From contig JADDPV010000140.1 of assembly GCA_016781705.1 (NCBI GenBank), forward strand, positions 1-14,343: a DNA stretch of 14,343 nucleotides. The letters are read 5' to 3'. A program made the translations under genes and the position numbers. The DNA comes from Rubrobacter sp. (GTDB lineage: Bacteria > Actinomycetota > Rubrobacteria > Rubrobacterales > Rubrobacteraceae). Under the pieces are notes generated by a model. That model was not told the origin of the DNA. It searched no databases and was given only the letters and a program-made list of their open reading frames with translations. Shown piece by piece: positions 1 through 7,203 of the stretch (the first letter of the stretch is position 1; each line of letters opens with the position of its first letter).

Positions 1-117
1 CAGCGCCGCGACGCCCAGCACGGCCGCGTCCACCAGGGTGGCAAGGACCCTCTGACCTACCACCTCCACCTGCGCTGGTGTGCCGGACTGCATCCCAAAA
101 CTTGCCTGCTGAGCCAT
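1..117 (-). CDS. RDD-family membrane protein, N-terminal part (runs off the window)
   Basis: Only the first 39 codons are present; the gene continues left of position 1. The peptide begins MAQQASFGMQSG and leads into RVLATLVDAAVLG at residues 23-35. A conserved Arg followed by an Asp at the start of a hydrophobic segment is how RDD-family membrane proteins open. The family is poorly understood; some members are proposed ion exchangers. The start is well supported: AAAGGAG lies about 7 nt upstream of the ATG at 117. An 18-nt perfect palindrome (185-202) lies 68 nt upstream and could be its operator. The family call rests on one short motif and is therefore tentative. Confidence 0.6.
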   Translation of the reverse strand, partial: MAQQASFGMQSGTPAQVEVVGQRVLATLVDAAVLGVAAL

Positions 118-465
118 CGTTCTTCTCCTTTCTGTAGCTCACGGTTCCTACATGACCAGCTATCCGGCAAAGGGGGACTTGCATATAGGACATTTGTCCT
201 ATGCCGGTTCAGGATGCCGGCCCGCCTCGCCCTATGTCGCCCCTCCTTGCCTCCGAGGGTCAGGATTCGCAGCGCGCAGCACCTCGACGAGGCAGTTTGC
301 CCAACCCTTCGCGCCCCGACCTTCGGGATGCGAGCCTGCGGTTGCCGGTCGGGCACCTCTTCCACGAGGACCATACCCACCGCTTCTCAGGAGAACGCCC
401 GGTGGACAGGGTGCCTGGATTGGTCCGACAACGGATACTAAACATTCCGCGAGGTTCGGTGAACA
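118..465. other. Non-coding stretch with no recognisable gene
   Basis: Apart from the ribosome-binding site of the left-hand gene and the palindrome at 185-202, I find no credible gene. Open frames here are short, rich in Arg, Pro and Ser, and lack ribosome-binding sites. The stretch lies directly downstream of the decayed TlpA-like pseudogene and is probably decayed coding DNA as well. It is too degraded for me to identify. Confidence 0.5.
185..202. promoter_or_regulatory. Perfect palindrome, candidate operator
   Basis: The sequence is ATAGGACA-TT-TGTCCTAT, two exact 8-base inverted arms around a 2-base centre. It sits between the RDD-family start (117) and the decayed DNA to the right. Size and symmetry suit a dimeric helix-turn-helix repressor or a CRP/FNR-type regulator. 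I see no convincing -35/-10 pair around it and cannot name the protein that binds. Confidence 0.5.
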
Positions 466-1138
466 TTACGGCTCCGCTCGGCTTGCTCCCGCCAGTCTCA
501 GGACAGCCGGGGCCCCGACGGCAAGCTCCGAAGCCACCGTGCCCTCGGAGTCCACCAGCATCGCAGAGGGCGTACTGATAGCGTCGAAGGCCCGTCCGGC
601 GGCGAAGTTCTGGTTCAAGGCCGCCGGGGAGCTTGTGCGCATGTGGCTGCTGGCCTCCTCCGCTCCTGCGGAGACTAAAGGAGCCTTGGGTCACCCTTCG
701 GCGGGTTCTCCTCCCAACTCCTTTAGGTCGGGGATCATCTGCTGGCAGAAGCCGCACCCAGAGTTTCACGCAAGCACTATAGTCTCCTCGCCCCTGGAAT
801 CTTCTAGCTTCACGGTCTCCCCTTGGAGGTTCGGCCCCTTATCTCGAGGGCTGGTTCGCCAACCTCCTTGGCTGCCAGGACTTTGGGGGCGGCGGCATGG
901 GCCTTGCCGCAGTTTGGGCACGGCTCTCCTTGAAGGTGGGGGTGCATCATTGATAGGTGGGCACGCTCCCCCACCGCGTGCGCCAGGAGTGCTGTTATGC
1001 CTCAACCCCGCCGATCATCGGGCTTCCGACCTTCCCGTCGGACTGAACGAGGGCTGCGCTTGGGATGCCGCCAACCCGATAGGCCTCCGAGACCTCCCAG
1101 GCCTCCTGCAGATTGATAAACTTCGAGGAGCTGTGAAC
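466..1138 (-). pseudogene. Decayed tandem thioredoxin/TlpA-family protein
   Basis: Reading leftward, pieces in different frames join into one recognisable protein. Near 1138-998 is the end of a thioredoxin fold, with EAYRVGGIPSAALVQSDGKV carrying the cis-proline. After a frameshift near 998 comes ALLAHAVGERAHLSMMH, a CPNCGKAH motif (about 905-926) and VGEPALEI. A second frameshift (about 830-850) leads to NLQGETVKLEDSRGEETIVL. A TGA at 766-768 follows, where relatives have the Trp of 'FWN', then SGCGFCQQMIPDLK with a CxxC (745-756). Another TGA lies at 691-693, then FAAGRAFDAISTPSAMLVDS and a final stop at 466. Intact relatives are thiol-disulfide oxidoreductases found with MauE-type membrane partners. 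The 5' part, including the first domain's active site, is missing and abuts a recombinase fragment. Confidence 0.8.
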
Positions 1139-1140
1139 TC

Positions 1141-1409
1141 GACCAATCCACCCTCGAAGAAACCCACAAGATCTCGGAGCGTGATTTGCGTGCCTTGCAG
1201 CACCTACGTAGCGCCTGGAGCGCGACAGAGATAGCTTGCTGGAGAGCTATGCCGGTCTCATGCCCGAAGCGATTGACACGCTCGAATCGGAAGAACGCCA
1301 CCGGGTGTATAGAATGATCGGCATGAAGGCGTATCTCGAAGCCGACGGCTCGTTCGAGTTGAGCGGAGAAGTGGTGAGCTTTACTAAACTGAAAACTTCA
1401 TCGATATGA
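1141..1409 (+). pseudogene. C-terminal remnant of a serine site-specific recombinase
   Basis: In one frame from 1212 to the TGA at 1407-1409 the DNA encodes RLERDRDSLLESYAGLMPEA, then IDTLESEERHRVYRMIGMKA and YLEADGSFELSGEV. This matches the end of large serine recombinases (resolvase/invertase type with zinc-ribbon and coiled-coil C-terminus). An in-frame TAG precedes it at 1209-1211. In another frame 1141-1208 reads STLEETHKISERDLRALQ, probably the same protein across a frameshift. The catalytic serine domain and the zinc-binding part are absent, so it cannot be active. Its stop overlaps the ATG of the ABC-F gene by four bases. It is a scar of a past mobile element. Confidence 0.75.
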
Positions 1410-3301
1410 AAGTTCTTATAGCAAGGGACCTGGTCAAGTACCACGGGGGGGACCTGAAGGTCCTCTCCGGCGCGAGCCTGTCCGTGGAGACGGGCGAGAA
1501 GATCGGCCTGGTCGGTCGCAACGGCGCCGGCAAGACGACGCTCCTGAACGTCCTCGCCGGCGGTTCGGAGCCGGACGGCGGGACGGTGGAGCGGGTCGCA
1601 GACGCGAAGATCGGGATGACCTCGCAGGAGTTATTTGTCGGCGGCGAGCGCAGCGTGGAGGAGGAGATCGTCTCGGCGTTCGAAGCCCTGATCCAGCGGG
1701 AAAAGGAGCTCGAAGACCTCGAATCGCGCATCTCGGGAGACCCTTCCCCCCGCCTCCTGGAACGCTACGGCCGCCTGCAGGCCGAGTTCGACCGCGACGG
1801 CGGCTACGAGTACCGCGCGAAGGCCGCCTCGACGCTCTCGTCTTTGGGCTTCGAACCCGCGGACTGGAAGCGGCCCGTGGGCTCCTTCTCGGGCGGCGAG
1901 CAGAGCCGCGTGGCCCTGGCGAAACTCCTCCTCTCCGAGCCCGACCTCGTGCTCCTGGACGAGCCGACGAACCACCTGGACCTCAAGGCGATCGAGTGGC
2001 TGGAGAGCTTCGTCAAGAATGCCAAGTCCGCCGTCCTGGTCGTCTCGCACGACCGCTACTTCCTGGACGCCGTGGCCGGCTCCATCCTGGAGCTCGACGG
2101 AGGCAAGCTCACGCGCTATCCGGGCAACTACACCAAATATGCTGCCGAGAAGAAGGCCCGCGACGAGCAGCTCGCCCGCAAGGCCAAGGCCAACGCCGAG
2201 CGCCGCGAGCAGCTCGAGCGCTTTATCGAAAAGAACCGGGCGAAGGCGACGAAGGCGAAGCAGGCCAAGAGCAAGCAGAGGCTCCTCGACCGCATGGGCA
2301 AAGTCGAAGGCCCCAAGAGCGGCCAGAAGAACGTGCGCGTGGACCTGTCGGCGGAGACCGCGCGCGCCGGCCGGGTAGTCCTGGAGATGGAGAGCGTCCG
2401 CTACCGTCACGAGGACGCGGACGAGCCGCTCCTCGAAGAGCTGGGGCTGGTGGTCGAGCGCGGAGAGCGGGTCGCCCTCCTGGGGCCGAACGGGACCGGC
2501 AAGAGCACCGTCATGCGCCTCGCGACCGGGGAACTCCGGCCGCAAGGGGGGCGCGTCCGGCTCGGCAACAACGTCACGCCCGCCTACCAGGACCAGCAGC
2601 TCGCTCGCCTGGACGGGGGCAAGACCGTGCTGGAGGAGGCCATGACCGCGACCGGCCTCGAAGCGGCCGAGGCCCGCGACCTGCTCGGCGCGTTCCTCTT
2701 CAGCGGCGACGACGTCTTCAAAAAAGTCTCCGCCCTCTCCGGGGGCGAGAAAAACAGGCTGAGCCTGGCCGAGATCGTGGTCAGCGGCGCGAACCTGCTC
2801 CTCCTCGACGAGCCGACGAACAACCTGGATATCCCCGCCCGCGAGGCGCTGGAGGAGGCCCTGCTCGGCTACCGGGGCACGCTCTTCTTCATCTCCCACG
2901 ACCGCTACTTCCTGCGCAAGCTCGCCACCCGCGTCGTCGAGCTCGAGGGTAAGAAGCTCACCGACTACCTCGGCGGCTACGACTACTATCGCGCCCACCG
3001 CCGCCTCGACGCTAAGGAGGGCGGCGGGCGGACAAGGCAGCCCCGCCGCCGGGTGAGGCCGGGCCTGGATCGCCGCCAGAACGTCGTCGCGACGCGGCTC
3101 GTGGCGGTGGAGGGTGAGATCGACGCGACCGAGCGCCGCGTCGCCCGCCTCGAAAAAGAGCTCGCCAACTCCTCCCTCTATGCCGACGGCGAACGCTCCC
3201 GCAAGGTCGTCACCGAGCACCGCCAGCTCAAGGGCGTCCTCGAAGGCCTCTACGAGGACTGGGGCGAGCTCGTGCAAGAGGCTGAAGAGGTCGGGTTGTG
3301 A
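1406..3301 (+). CDS. ABC-F family ATPase (Uup/EttA/YkpA type)
   Basis: A 631-residue protein with two ATP-binding cassettes and no membrane segments. ABC-F proteins act in the cytoplasm on ribosomes (translation factors or antibiotic protection). Cassette 1 has Walker A GRNGAGKT (37-44), signature FSGGEQ (161-166), Walker B LVLLDEP (181-187) and SHDRYF (214-219). Cassette 2 has GPNGTGKST (360-368), LSGGEKNR (444-451), LLLLDEPTNN (464-473) and SHDRYF (497-502). Between them (about 240-315) lies the Lys/Arg-rich linker that defines the family. Residues about 560-631 form a charged coiled-coil tail as in Uup-type members. The start is odd: no Shine-Dalgarno is visible and the ATG overlaps the recombinase remnant's stop (ATGA). 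A weak TTGAGC-17 nt-TACTAA promoter (1359-1387) lies inside the remnant. The family is certain; the exact role (housekeeping or resistance) cannot be read from sequence. Confidence 0.93.
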   Translation: MKVLIARDLVKYHGGDLKVLSGASLSVETGEKIGLVGRNGAGKTTLLNVLAGGSEPDGGTVERVADAKIGMTSQELFVGGERSVEEEIVSAFEALIQREKELEDLESRISGDPSPRLLERYGRLQAEFDRDGGYEYRAKAASTLSSLGFEPADWKRPVGSFSGGEQSRVALAKLLLSEPDLVLLDEPTNHLDLKAIEWLESFVKNAKSAVLVVSHDRYFLDAVAGSILELDGGKLTRYPGNYTKYAAEKKARDEQLARKAKANAERREQLERFIEKNRAKATKAKQAKSKQRLLDRMGKVEGPKSGQKNVRVDLSAETARAGRVVLEMESVRYRHEDADEPLLEELGLVVERGERVALLGPNGTGKSTVMRLATGELRPQGGRVRLGNNVTPAYQDQQLARLDGGKTVLEEAMTATGLEAAEARDLLGAFLFSGDDVFKKVSALSGGEKNRLSLAEIVVSGANLLLLDEPTNNLDIPAREALEEALLGYRGTLFFISHDRYFLRKLATRVVELEGKKLTDYLGGYDYYRAHRRLDAKEGGGRTRQPRRRVRPGLDRRQNVVATRLVAVEGEIDATERRVARLEKELANSSLYADGERSRKVVTEHRQLKGVLEGLYEDWGELVQEAEEVGL

Positions 3302-3748
3302 GCCCGGACCTTATTCAGGCCATATGGGGCTTTGCGCCAAACGCGAGTTCGGCACGCAAGGCGTTGAGGGTTACTTCTCTCACAACTACAACTCTTGGCG
3401 CCCCGTCGGAGTTTTGGTACAAAGCCGCTACATGGTTGGGACCCACCGGGGCTCTCCATCGTCACCGGCAGGCCGCCGGTGAACGGTACGCGGCTCGTCC
3501 CGAGTACGATTCTCCTGTTGATTGGCCTCGCGCTGCTGCTCTTCGCGCGCCGGATCCAACTGTTACACATCGAGTCCATTGAGCTCTTCCCAATCCTACC
3601 GCGACACCTCTACCGGCTTCTCCTCGGATCTTGGTGGCATGCGCCGCGAGCCAGGCTCACGGGAGGCTTACCCGTAGCCTTCGCGACGTTCCTATCCCGA
3701 CGAGGACACCCTGATGAAGGTCCAGGGTCGAACAAGCCTGCTCGTCGG
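3302..3748. other. Spacer with a possible decayed surface-anchor segment
   Basis: This 450-base stretch has lower GC and poor codon bias compared with its neighbours. I see no intact gene with a ribosome-binding site. At about 3455-3559 (+) one frame reads VTGRPPVNGTRLVPSTILLL followed by IGLALLLFARRIQ: a small polar/TG segment, a hydrophobic run and basic residues. That resembles the C-terminal sorting signal of a wall-anchored protein, but no exact LPxTG is present. This frame runs open into the downstream gene, so an N-terminal extension cannot be fully excluded. Confidence 0.4.
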
Positions 3749-4609
3749 GTGCACCGGTCGGGCGGCGCGCCGGGCTTCCTGGCCCTGCTCTTCCTCGCGC
3801 TCCTCGCCCCTTTCTCTTGCGGCGGCCCGCCCCCGGCGCTCGACCTGCAGCGGTCCACCGACGCCCCGGCCGTCTACCAGGTGAGCGCAACCTCCGAGGC
3901 CTCGTTCTACGGGTCCGTCTCCGACCTGGAAGGCAGAACGACGCTAACAGCCGCCTTTGAGGCCGTCCCCGTCTCCGCCGCCACCGTCGAGGTCGAGGTC
4001 CTCTACCTCGCCGCGAGCGTCGAGGGCGCGAACGGCGAGCCCGCGGCGCTCGGCCTCGGGCCTCTGGCCGGCAAGAGGGCGCGCCTTACGTTTAGTCCCG
4101 AGGGGCAGGTGACTCAGGTGGAGGGTGACCGGGAGCTGCTGGAGGTGCAAATCCCCCTCATGAGCGTCCCCGCGCTCGTCGAGGGCCTCTTCCCGCCGCT
4201 CCCCGGCGAGGAAACGCGGGCGGACGACACCTGGAATGGTAATGTCCCCATCCCCTTCCCACCTTTAGGCGACCAGCCGGCCAGGGCGATCTACACCCTC
4301 GCAGACGTAGACCCGGGGACCGAACCGGGGTCAGGCGCGGGGACCGTAGAAGGCCACGGGCTCGGCGTCGCCCCGCGCTCGTTCGAGCACGCCGGGGTCT
4401 CCGGCCGGGGGGATCTGGACCTCATCTTCGAGGGCGACTACGACTCGAAGATGGGCTATACGCGCACGGAGCGTATCACCCGCTTCGACTCCACGTCCTT
4501 GAGGCTCGGCGACGGCAACCTCTACGCCAACGGCAACGTCCGCCTCGAACAGACGACCACGACCGAGCTCCTGAACCCCGCCGAACGCTTCGGTCTCGGC
4601 ATCGAGTAG
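3749..4609 (+). CDS. Putative secreted lipoprotein of unknown function
   Basis: With the GTG at 3749 the product is 286 residues. A hydrophobic stretch FLALLFLALLAPFSC (10-24) leads to Cys24 followed by Gly-Gly-Pro. This looks like a lipoprotein signal, although Pro at -3 is atypical of a lipobox. The mature part is rich in alternating polar/hydrophobic segments (about 45-280), suggesting a beta-rich extracytoplasmic domain. It is loosely reminiscent of DUF6263-like proteins; I do not recognise it securely. The start is uncertain: a better ribosome-binding site (GAGG, 8 nt spacing) precedes an ATG at about 3715 in a different frame, so a frameshift may separate the native start from the body. 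The frame is also open upstream to 3395. It converges on the tRNA-Pro region. Confidence 0.6.
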   Translation: MHRSGGAPGFLALLFLALLAPFSCGGPPPALDLQRSTDAPAVYQVSATSEASFYGSVSDLEGRTTLTAAFEAVPVSAATVEVEVLYLAASVEGANGEPAALGLGPLAGKRARLTFSPEGQVTQVEGDRELLEVQIPLMSVPALVEGLFPPLPGEETRADDTWNGNVPIPFPPLGDQPARAIYTLADVDPGTEPGSGAGTVEGHGLGVAPRSFEHAGVSGRGDLDLIFEGDYDSKMGYTRTERITRFDSTSLRLGDGNLYANGNVRLEQTTTTELLNPAERFGLGIE

Positions 4610-4611
4610 CC

Positions 4612-4748
4612 GTCAGCTATCAGCAGTTAGCAAGAGCATGCGGGCGGCACCCGACCATCGGGAATCGCCGGCACCGGTTGGAGAGCGGCTCGGTATTGCG
4701 GCGAGGGTGTCGCCACGAACGATAGGAGGCTAATGGCTGAAAGCCGAC
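4612..4748. repeat. Imperfect 20-bp inverted-repeat pair flanking about 97 bp
   Basis: The left arm is 4612-4631 (GTCAGCTATCAGCAGTTAGC). The right arm is 4729-4748 and its reverse complement is GTCGGCTTTCAGCCATTAGC. The arms match at 16 of 20 positions. The element occupies the spacer between a rightward coding sequence and the 3' end of the leftward tRNA-Pro. It could be a small dispersed palindromic element or a bidirectional terminator; there is no clear T-run. Confidence 0.5.
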
Positions 4749-4758
4749 CGTTAGAGAG

Positions 4759-4832
4759 TCGGGACGAGAGGATTTGAACCTCCGACCTCCTCGTCCCGAA
4801 CGAGGCGCGCTACCAGGCTGCGCTACGTCCCG
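4759..4832 (-). tRNA. tRNA-Pro (anticodon CGG)
   Basis: Read leftward from 4832, the 74-nt sequence folds as a full cloverleaf. The acceptor stem CGGGACG/CGTCCCG has 7 perfect pairs, and the D-loop contains AGCCTGGTA. The anticodon stem is CCTCG/CGAGG around loop TTCGGGA, giving anticodon CGG, which reads CCG proline codons. The T arm is GGAGG-TTCAAAT-CCTCT. The discriminator is A; CCA is not encoded. A good sigma-70-type promoter lies just upstream. Confidence 0.96.
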
Positions 4833-4844
4833 ACTGCGGCGCAC

Positions 4845-4873
4845 ATTATAGCGGAAAGGACGCCCTCCACCAA
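4845..4873 (-). promoter_or_regulatory. Sigma-70-type promoter of the tRNA-Pro gene
   Basis: On the minus strand TTGGTG (-35, 4868-4873) and a consensus TATAAT (-10, 4845-4850) are separated by exactly 17 nt. The -10 is 12 nt upstream of the mature tRNA 5' end. It lies in the spacer after the deacetylase-family gene, so the tRNA can be expressed independently of that operon. Confidence 0.8.
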
Positions 4874-4886
4874 GTAGAGACGCGGT

Positions 4887-5909
4887 CTACCGCAGGCCCT
4901 CCCAGTGCGGCGCCAGGGCCGACCGCGCGTCCCGGACGGGCCTCGGGGCGTTCTCCGGATGATGCTCCCAGCGCGGCGCCTCGCCGTCGAGGCCCAGGAT
5001 GGTGGCCTCCACGCTCTCCGCCAGGGCGTCGAGGTCGTAGCCGCCCTCCAGGACCAGAACCGGCGGCGCGCAGCCCAGCTCGCGGGTCAGGACGCTCACG
5101 GCGGCGGCCATCCGCCCGAAGGAGCCGCTTCCGAGGTCCATGCCGCCCAGAGGGTCCGCGCGGTGGGCATCGTAGCCGGCGGAGACGATGACGAGATCCG
5201 GCGCGTACTCCCGCAGGACGGGCAAGAGCACCCCGGCAAAGGCCGCGGCGTAATGGTCCTCGCCCGAGCGCGCCGGGAGCGGGACGTTGGCCGTGAAGCC
5301 ACGCCCCTCCCCCTCGCCCGGTTCGCGCAGCGAGCCCGTGCCGGGATAGAAAGGGCTCCGGTGGACCGAGAGGTAGAGTACGTCGGCGCGCCGGTAGAAG
5401 ACGTCCTGGGTCCCGTTGCCGTGGTGTACGTCCCAGTCCAAGACCGCGACGCGGCGCGCCCCCAGAGCCCGCGCTCGAGCCGCCGCGACCGCCGCGTGGT
5501 TGAGGAGGCAGAACCCCATCGCGTAGTTCGCCCCCGCGTGGTGCCCCGGCGGCCGGACGAGCGCGAAGGACGCCGTGTTTTCCATAAAGGCACTCTCGAC
5601 CGCGGCGACGGCCACGCCGCTCGCGAGGGCGGCGACCTCCCAGGAGTACTCGTTCGCAGCCGTGTCAGGGTTCAGGTAGCCACCGCCCGACCTGGAGAGC
5701 GTCCGCAAACCATCCAGGTAGCGCGCCTCGTGTACAGATTCCAGGGCGGCACGCGACGCCGGCTCCGGGGATTGGAGCTTCAGCTCCGCACCCGCGTCCC
5801 GGGCGCGCTCCGCCCCCTCCAGGGCGGCGGCGAGCCTGTCCGGGGCCTCCACCGGCGCGTTGACGTTGACGTGGCGGGCGAGGGCGAGGTCAGAGTAGAC
5901 GCGCATCAT
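4887..5909 (-). CDS. Class II histone-deacetylase-like zinc hydrolase (acetoin utilization/acetylpolyamine amidohydrolase superfamily)
   Basis: A 340-residue cytoplasmic protein with the full metal-dependent deacetylase signature. RPPGHHAG carries the catalytic His pair (H123, H124). DWDVHHGNGTQ supplies zinc ligands D160 and H162. SAGYDAHR supplies D247, and EGGYD carries the transition-state tyrosine (Y291). Bacterial members remove acyl groups from proteins, polyamines or related amides; the substrate here cannot be deduced. The start is ATGATG directly after GGAGGG. The second ATG (5906) is better spaced from the Shine-Dalgarno than the first; residue numbers use the first. It begins about 11 nt after the stop of the CwlM-like gene, so the two are almost certainly co-transcribed. 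Confidence 0.93.
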   Translation of the reverse strand: MMRVYSDLALARHVNVNAPVEAPDRLAAALEGAERARDAGAELKLQSPEPASRAALESVHEARYLDGLRTLSRSGGGYLNPDTAANEYSWEVAALASGVAVAAVESAFMENTASFALVRPPGHHAGANYAMGFCLLNHAAVAAARARALGARRVAVLDWDVHHGNGTQDVFYRRADVLYLSVHRSPFYPGTGSLREPGEGEGRGFTANVPLPARSGEDHYAAAFAGVLLPVLREYAPDLVIVSAGYDAHRADPLGGMDLGSGSFGRMAAAVSVLTRELGCAPPVLVLEGGYDLDALAESVEATILGLDGEAPRWEHHPENAPRPVRDARSALAPHWEGLR

Positions 5910-5919
5910 CCCTCCAGGG

Positions 5920-7002
5920 TTATCCGCTCTGCGCGATAAATGCGGCGTCGCGGCCAGCGTAGAGCTCCAAAGAGCCCGCGACGGCCTCGGCGACGACGGC
6001 CGGATAGTAAGGGTCGGAGGCGAGGGCGCGGTCTTCGGGGTTCGTCAGGTAGAGCGGCTCGATCATCACGGCCGGGATGTTCGTCTCGCGCAGGATGTCG
6101 TAGGAGCGGCCAAGCTCCCCGATGTCCACCGTCTCCAGAGCCCGGCTCACGCCCTTTTGCACGAAGGCGGCAGCCAAGCTACCCCGGTGCGAGCGGTAGC
6201 CCAGACGCTCGAAGAAGAACGAGGCCGTCCCGTGCGCGGCGGGCGCCTTGTGGTGAGCGTGGCGCACGGAGAGAACCATCTTCGCCCCCGCGGAGTTCGC
6301 CAGGAACGCCCGATCCGTCGCCGAGACCTCCTCGTCGTCGCCACGCGTCAGGAGCACCTCGCGAGCCGGCAGGATCTGGGCGAGCTCCAACGCTACCGCG
6401 AGGTTGAGGTCCGCCTCCGCGAGCCTCCCTCCCGGACAGACGTACCCCCTATCCTTTGGGCCGCCGCGCGCCGCGTCCACGACGATCGTACCGTCGAAGA
6501 GGTCCTCCGGGAAGTAGCCGCCCTCCTTGTCCGGCATCTGGTGGGTTCCCAAGGTCTGGGCGGCGTAGGTCTTGAGCACTTTGAAGACCCCATCGTCCAC
6601 CGCCCTGTCCACGTTGAGACCGGCGTTGCGCTGGAAGTCCTCCACGGCGCGGGCCGTGCGCCCGTCGAAGAGACCATTCACCGCGCCGGGGTCGAAGCCC
6701 AGATCGTTGAGCATCCGCTGCAACTCCGAGACGTCTGCGCCCCTAAAAGGCGGCTGTCGCAGGTAGATCAGGCGATCACCCGGCCTGTAGCCGGCCTCAA
6801 CGAGCTCGCGCCACGTGATAGGGCCAACCAGACCGTCGGCCAGGATGCCCATGCTCTGCTGGAACGCCCTCACCGCCAGCCCAGTCACCGGCCCGAAAAC
6901 GCCGTCTATCCCCCGATTGCCGAGATCGTAGCCCAAAGAGAGCAGGCGCGTCTGCAGGTCCACGACCTCCCGGCCACGGTCTCCCTGACGCAGCGCGCGC
7001 AC
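5920..7002 (-). CDS. cwlM: CwlM-like protein: two peptidoglycan-binding domains plus an apparently inactive amidase_3 domain
   Basis: A 360-residue protein without a signal peptide. PG_binding_1 repeats lie at about 5-68 and 86-144. A domain of the N-acetylmuramoyl-L-alanine amidase (amidase_3) family follows at about 172-350. Active relatives bind zinc with His (DPGHGG), Glu and His (SIHAN). Here the first is Arg179 in DAARGG and the second aligns to Arg247 in LSVRHAHH. Glu196 and Glu315 (VMIE) are kept. Mycobacterial CwlM, as I recall it, carries the same His-to-Arg changes. It is a cytoplasmic regulator that, once phosphorylated by PknB, stimulates MurA. Lack of a signal peptide fits such a role. 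Mycobacterial cwlM lies next to trxC; here trxA is nearby with only groES between. Start is GTG; the nearest GGAG is about 12 nt upstream, which is weak. I infer a wall-synthesis regulator, not a hydrolase. Confidence 0.82.
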   Translation of the reverse strand: MRALRQGDRGREVVDLQTRLLSLGYDLGNRGIDGVFGPVTGLAVRAFQQSMGILADGLVGPITWRELVEAGYRPGDRLIYLRQPPFRGADVSELQRMLNDLGFDPGAVNGLFDGRTARAVEDFQRNAGLNVDRAVDDGVFKVLKTYAAQTLGTHQMPDKEGGYFPEDLFDGTIVVDAARGGPKDRGYVCPGGRLAEADLNLAVALELAQILPAREVLLTRGDDEEVSATDRAFLANSAGAKMVLSVRHAHHKAPAAHGTASFFFERLGYRSHRGSLAAAFVQKGVSRALETVDIGELGRSYDILRETNIPAVMIEPLYLTNPEDRALASDPYYPAVVAEAVAGSLELYAGRDAAFIAQSG

Positions 7003-7106
7003 TAGCTAGGACCGCTCCCCGCGCGGCCCGGCGGCGTTTCGAGGATCTCTTGCCTGTCTCATGAGTCGGAGGGGGACGCTCCGCGGCCGTGGTAGGCCAA
7101 AAGCCG

Positions 7107-7145
7107 GGGCGCCGGGCGTTCCCCTGATCGGAATGCCCGGCGCCC
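7107..7145 (-). terminator. Strong hairpin, probable terminator of groES
   Basis: An 11-bp perfect stem (GGGCGCCGGGC at 7107-7117 with GCCCGGCGCCC at 7135-7145) encloses a 17-nt loop that can pair further. In the leftward direction it is followed by CGGCTTTTGG, a short T-run. A second hairpin (GGCCC/GGGCC, 7149-7164) lies just before it. The pair sits 60-100 nt after the groES stop and before the CwlM-like gene. Confidence 0.7.
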
Positions 7146-7203
7146 GGAGGCCCGCTAAAGGGCCACGAAGGGTGAGACTAAAACGTCCCCGAGTCCGGGG
7201 CGA

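Noticed and set aside
152..1234. 360-codon rightward open frame across the decayed region
   Set aside because: It has no ribosome-binding site and a low-complexity Pro/Arg/Ser composition. The opposite strand carries clear thioredoxin-fold fragments.
1631..3277. Very long leftward open frame opposite the ABC-F gene
   Set aside because: It is the antisense shadow of a clear two-cassette ATPase in high-GC DNA. It is low-complexity, with no recognisable domain.
3301..3335. Terminator just after the ABC-F stop
   Set aside because: Only a weak GCCC/GGGC pairing with a long loop is present, and the following T-run is three bases.
4905..5939. Long rightward open frame opposite the deacetylase-family gene
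   Set aside because: It is an antisense shadow rich in Arg, Gly and Val. The opposite strand carries all catalytic motifs of a known family.
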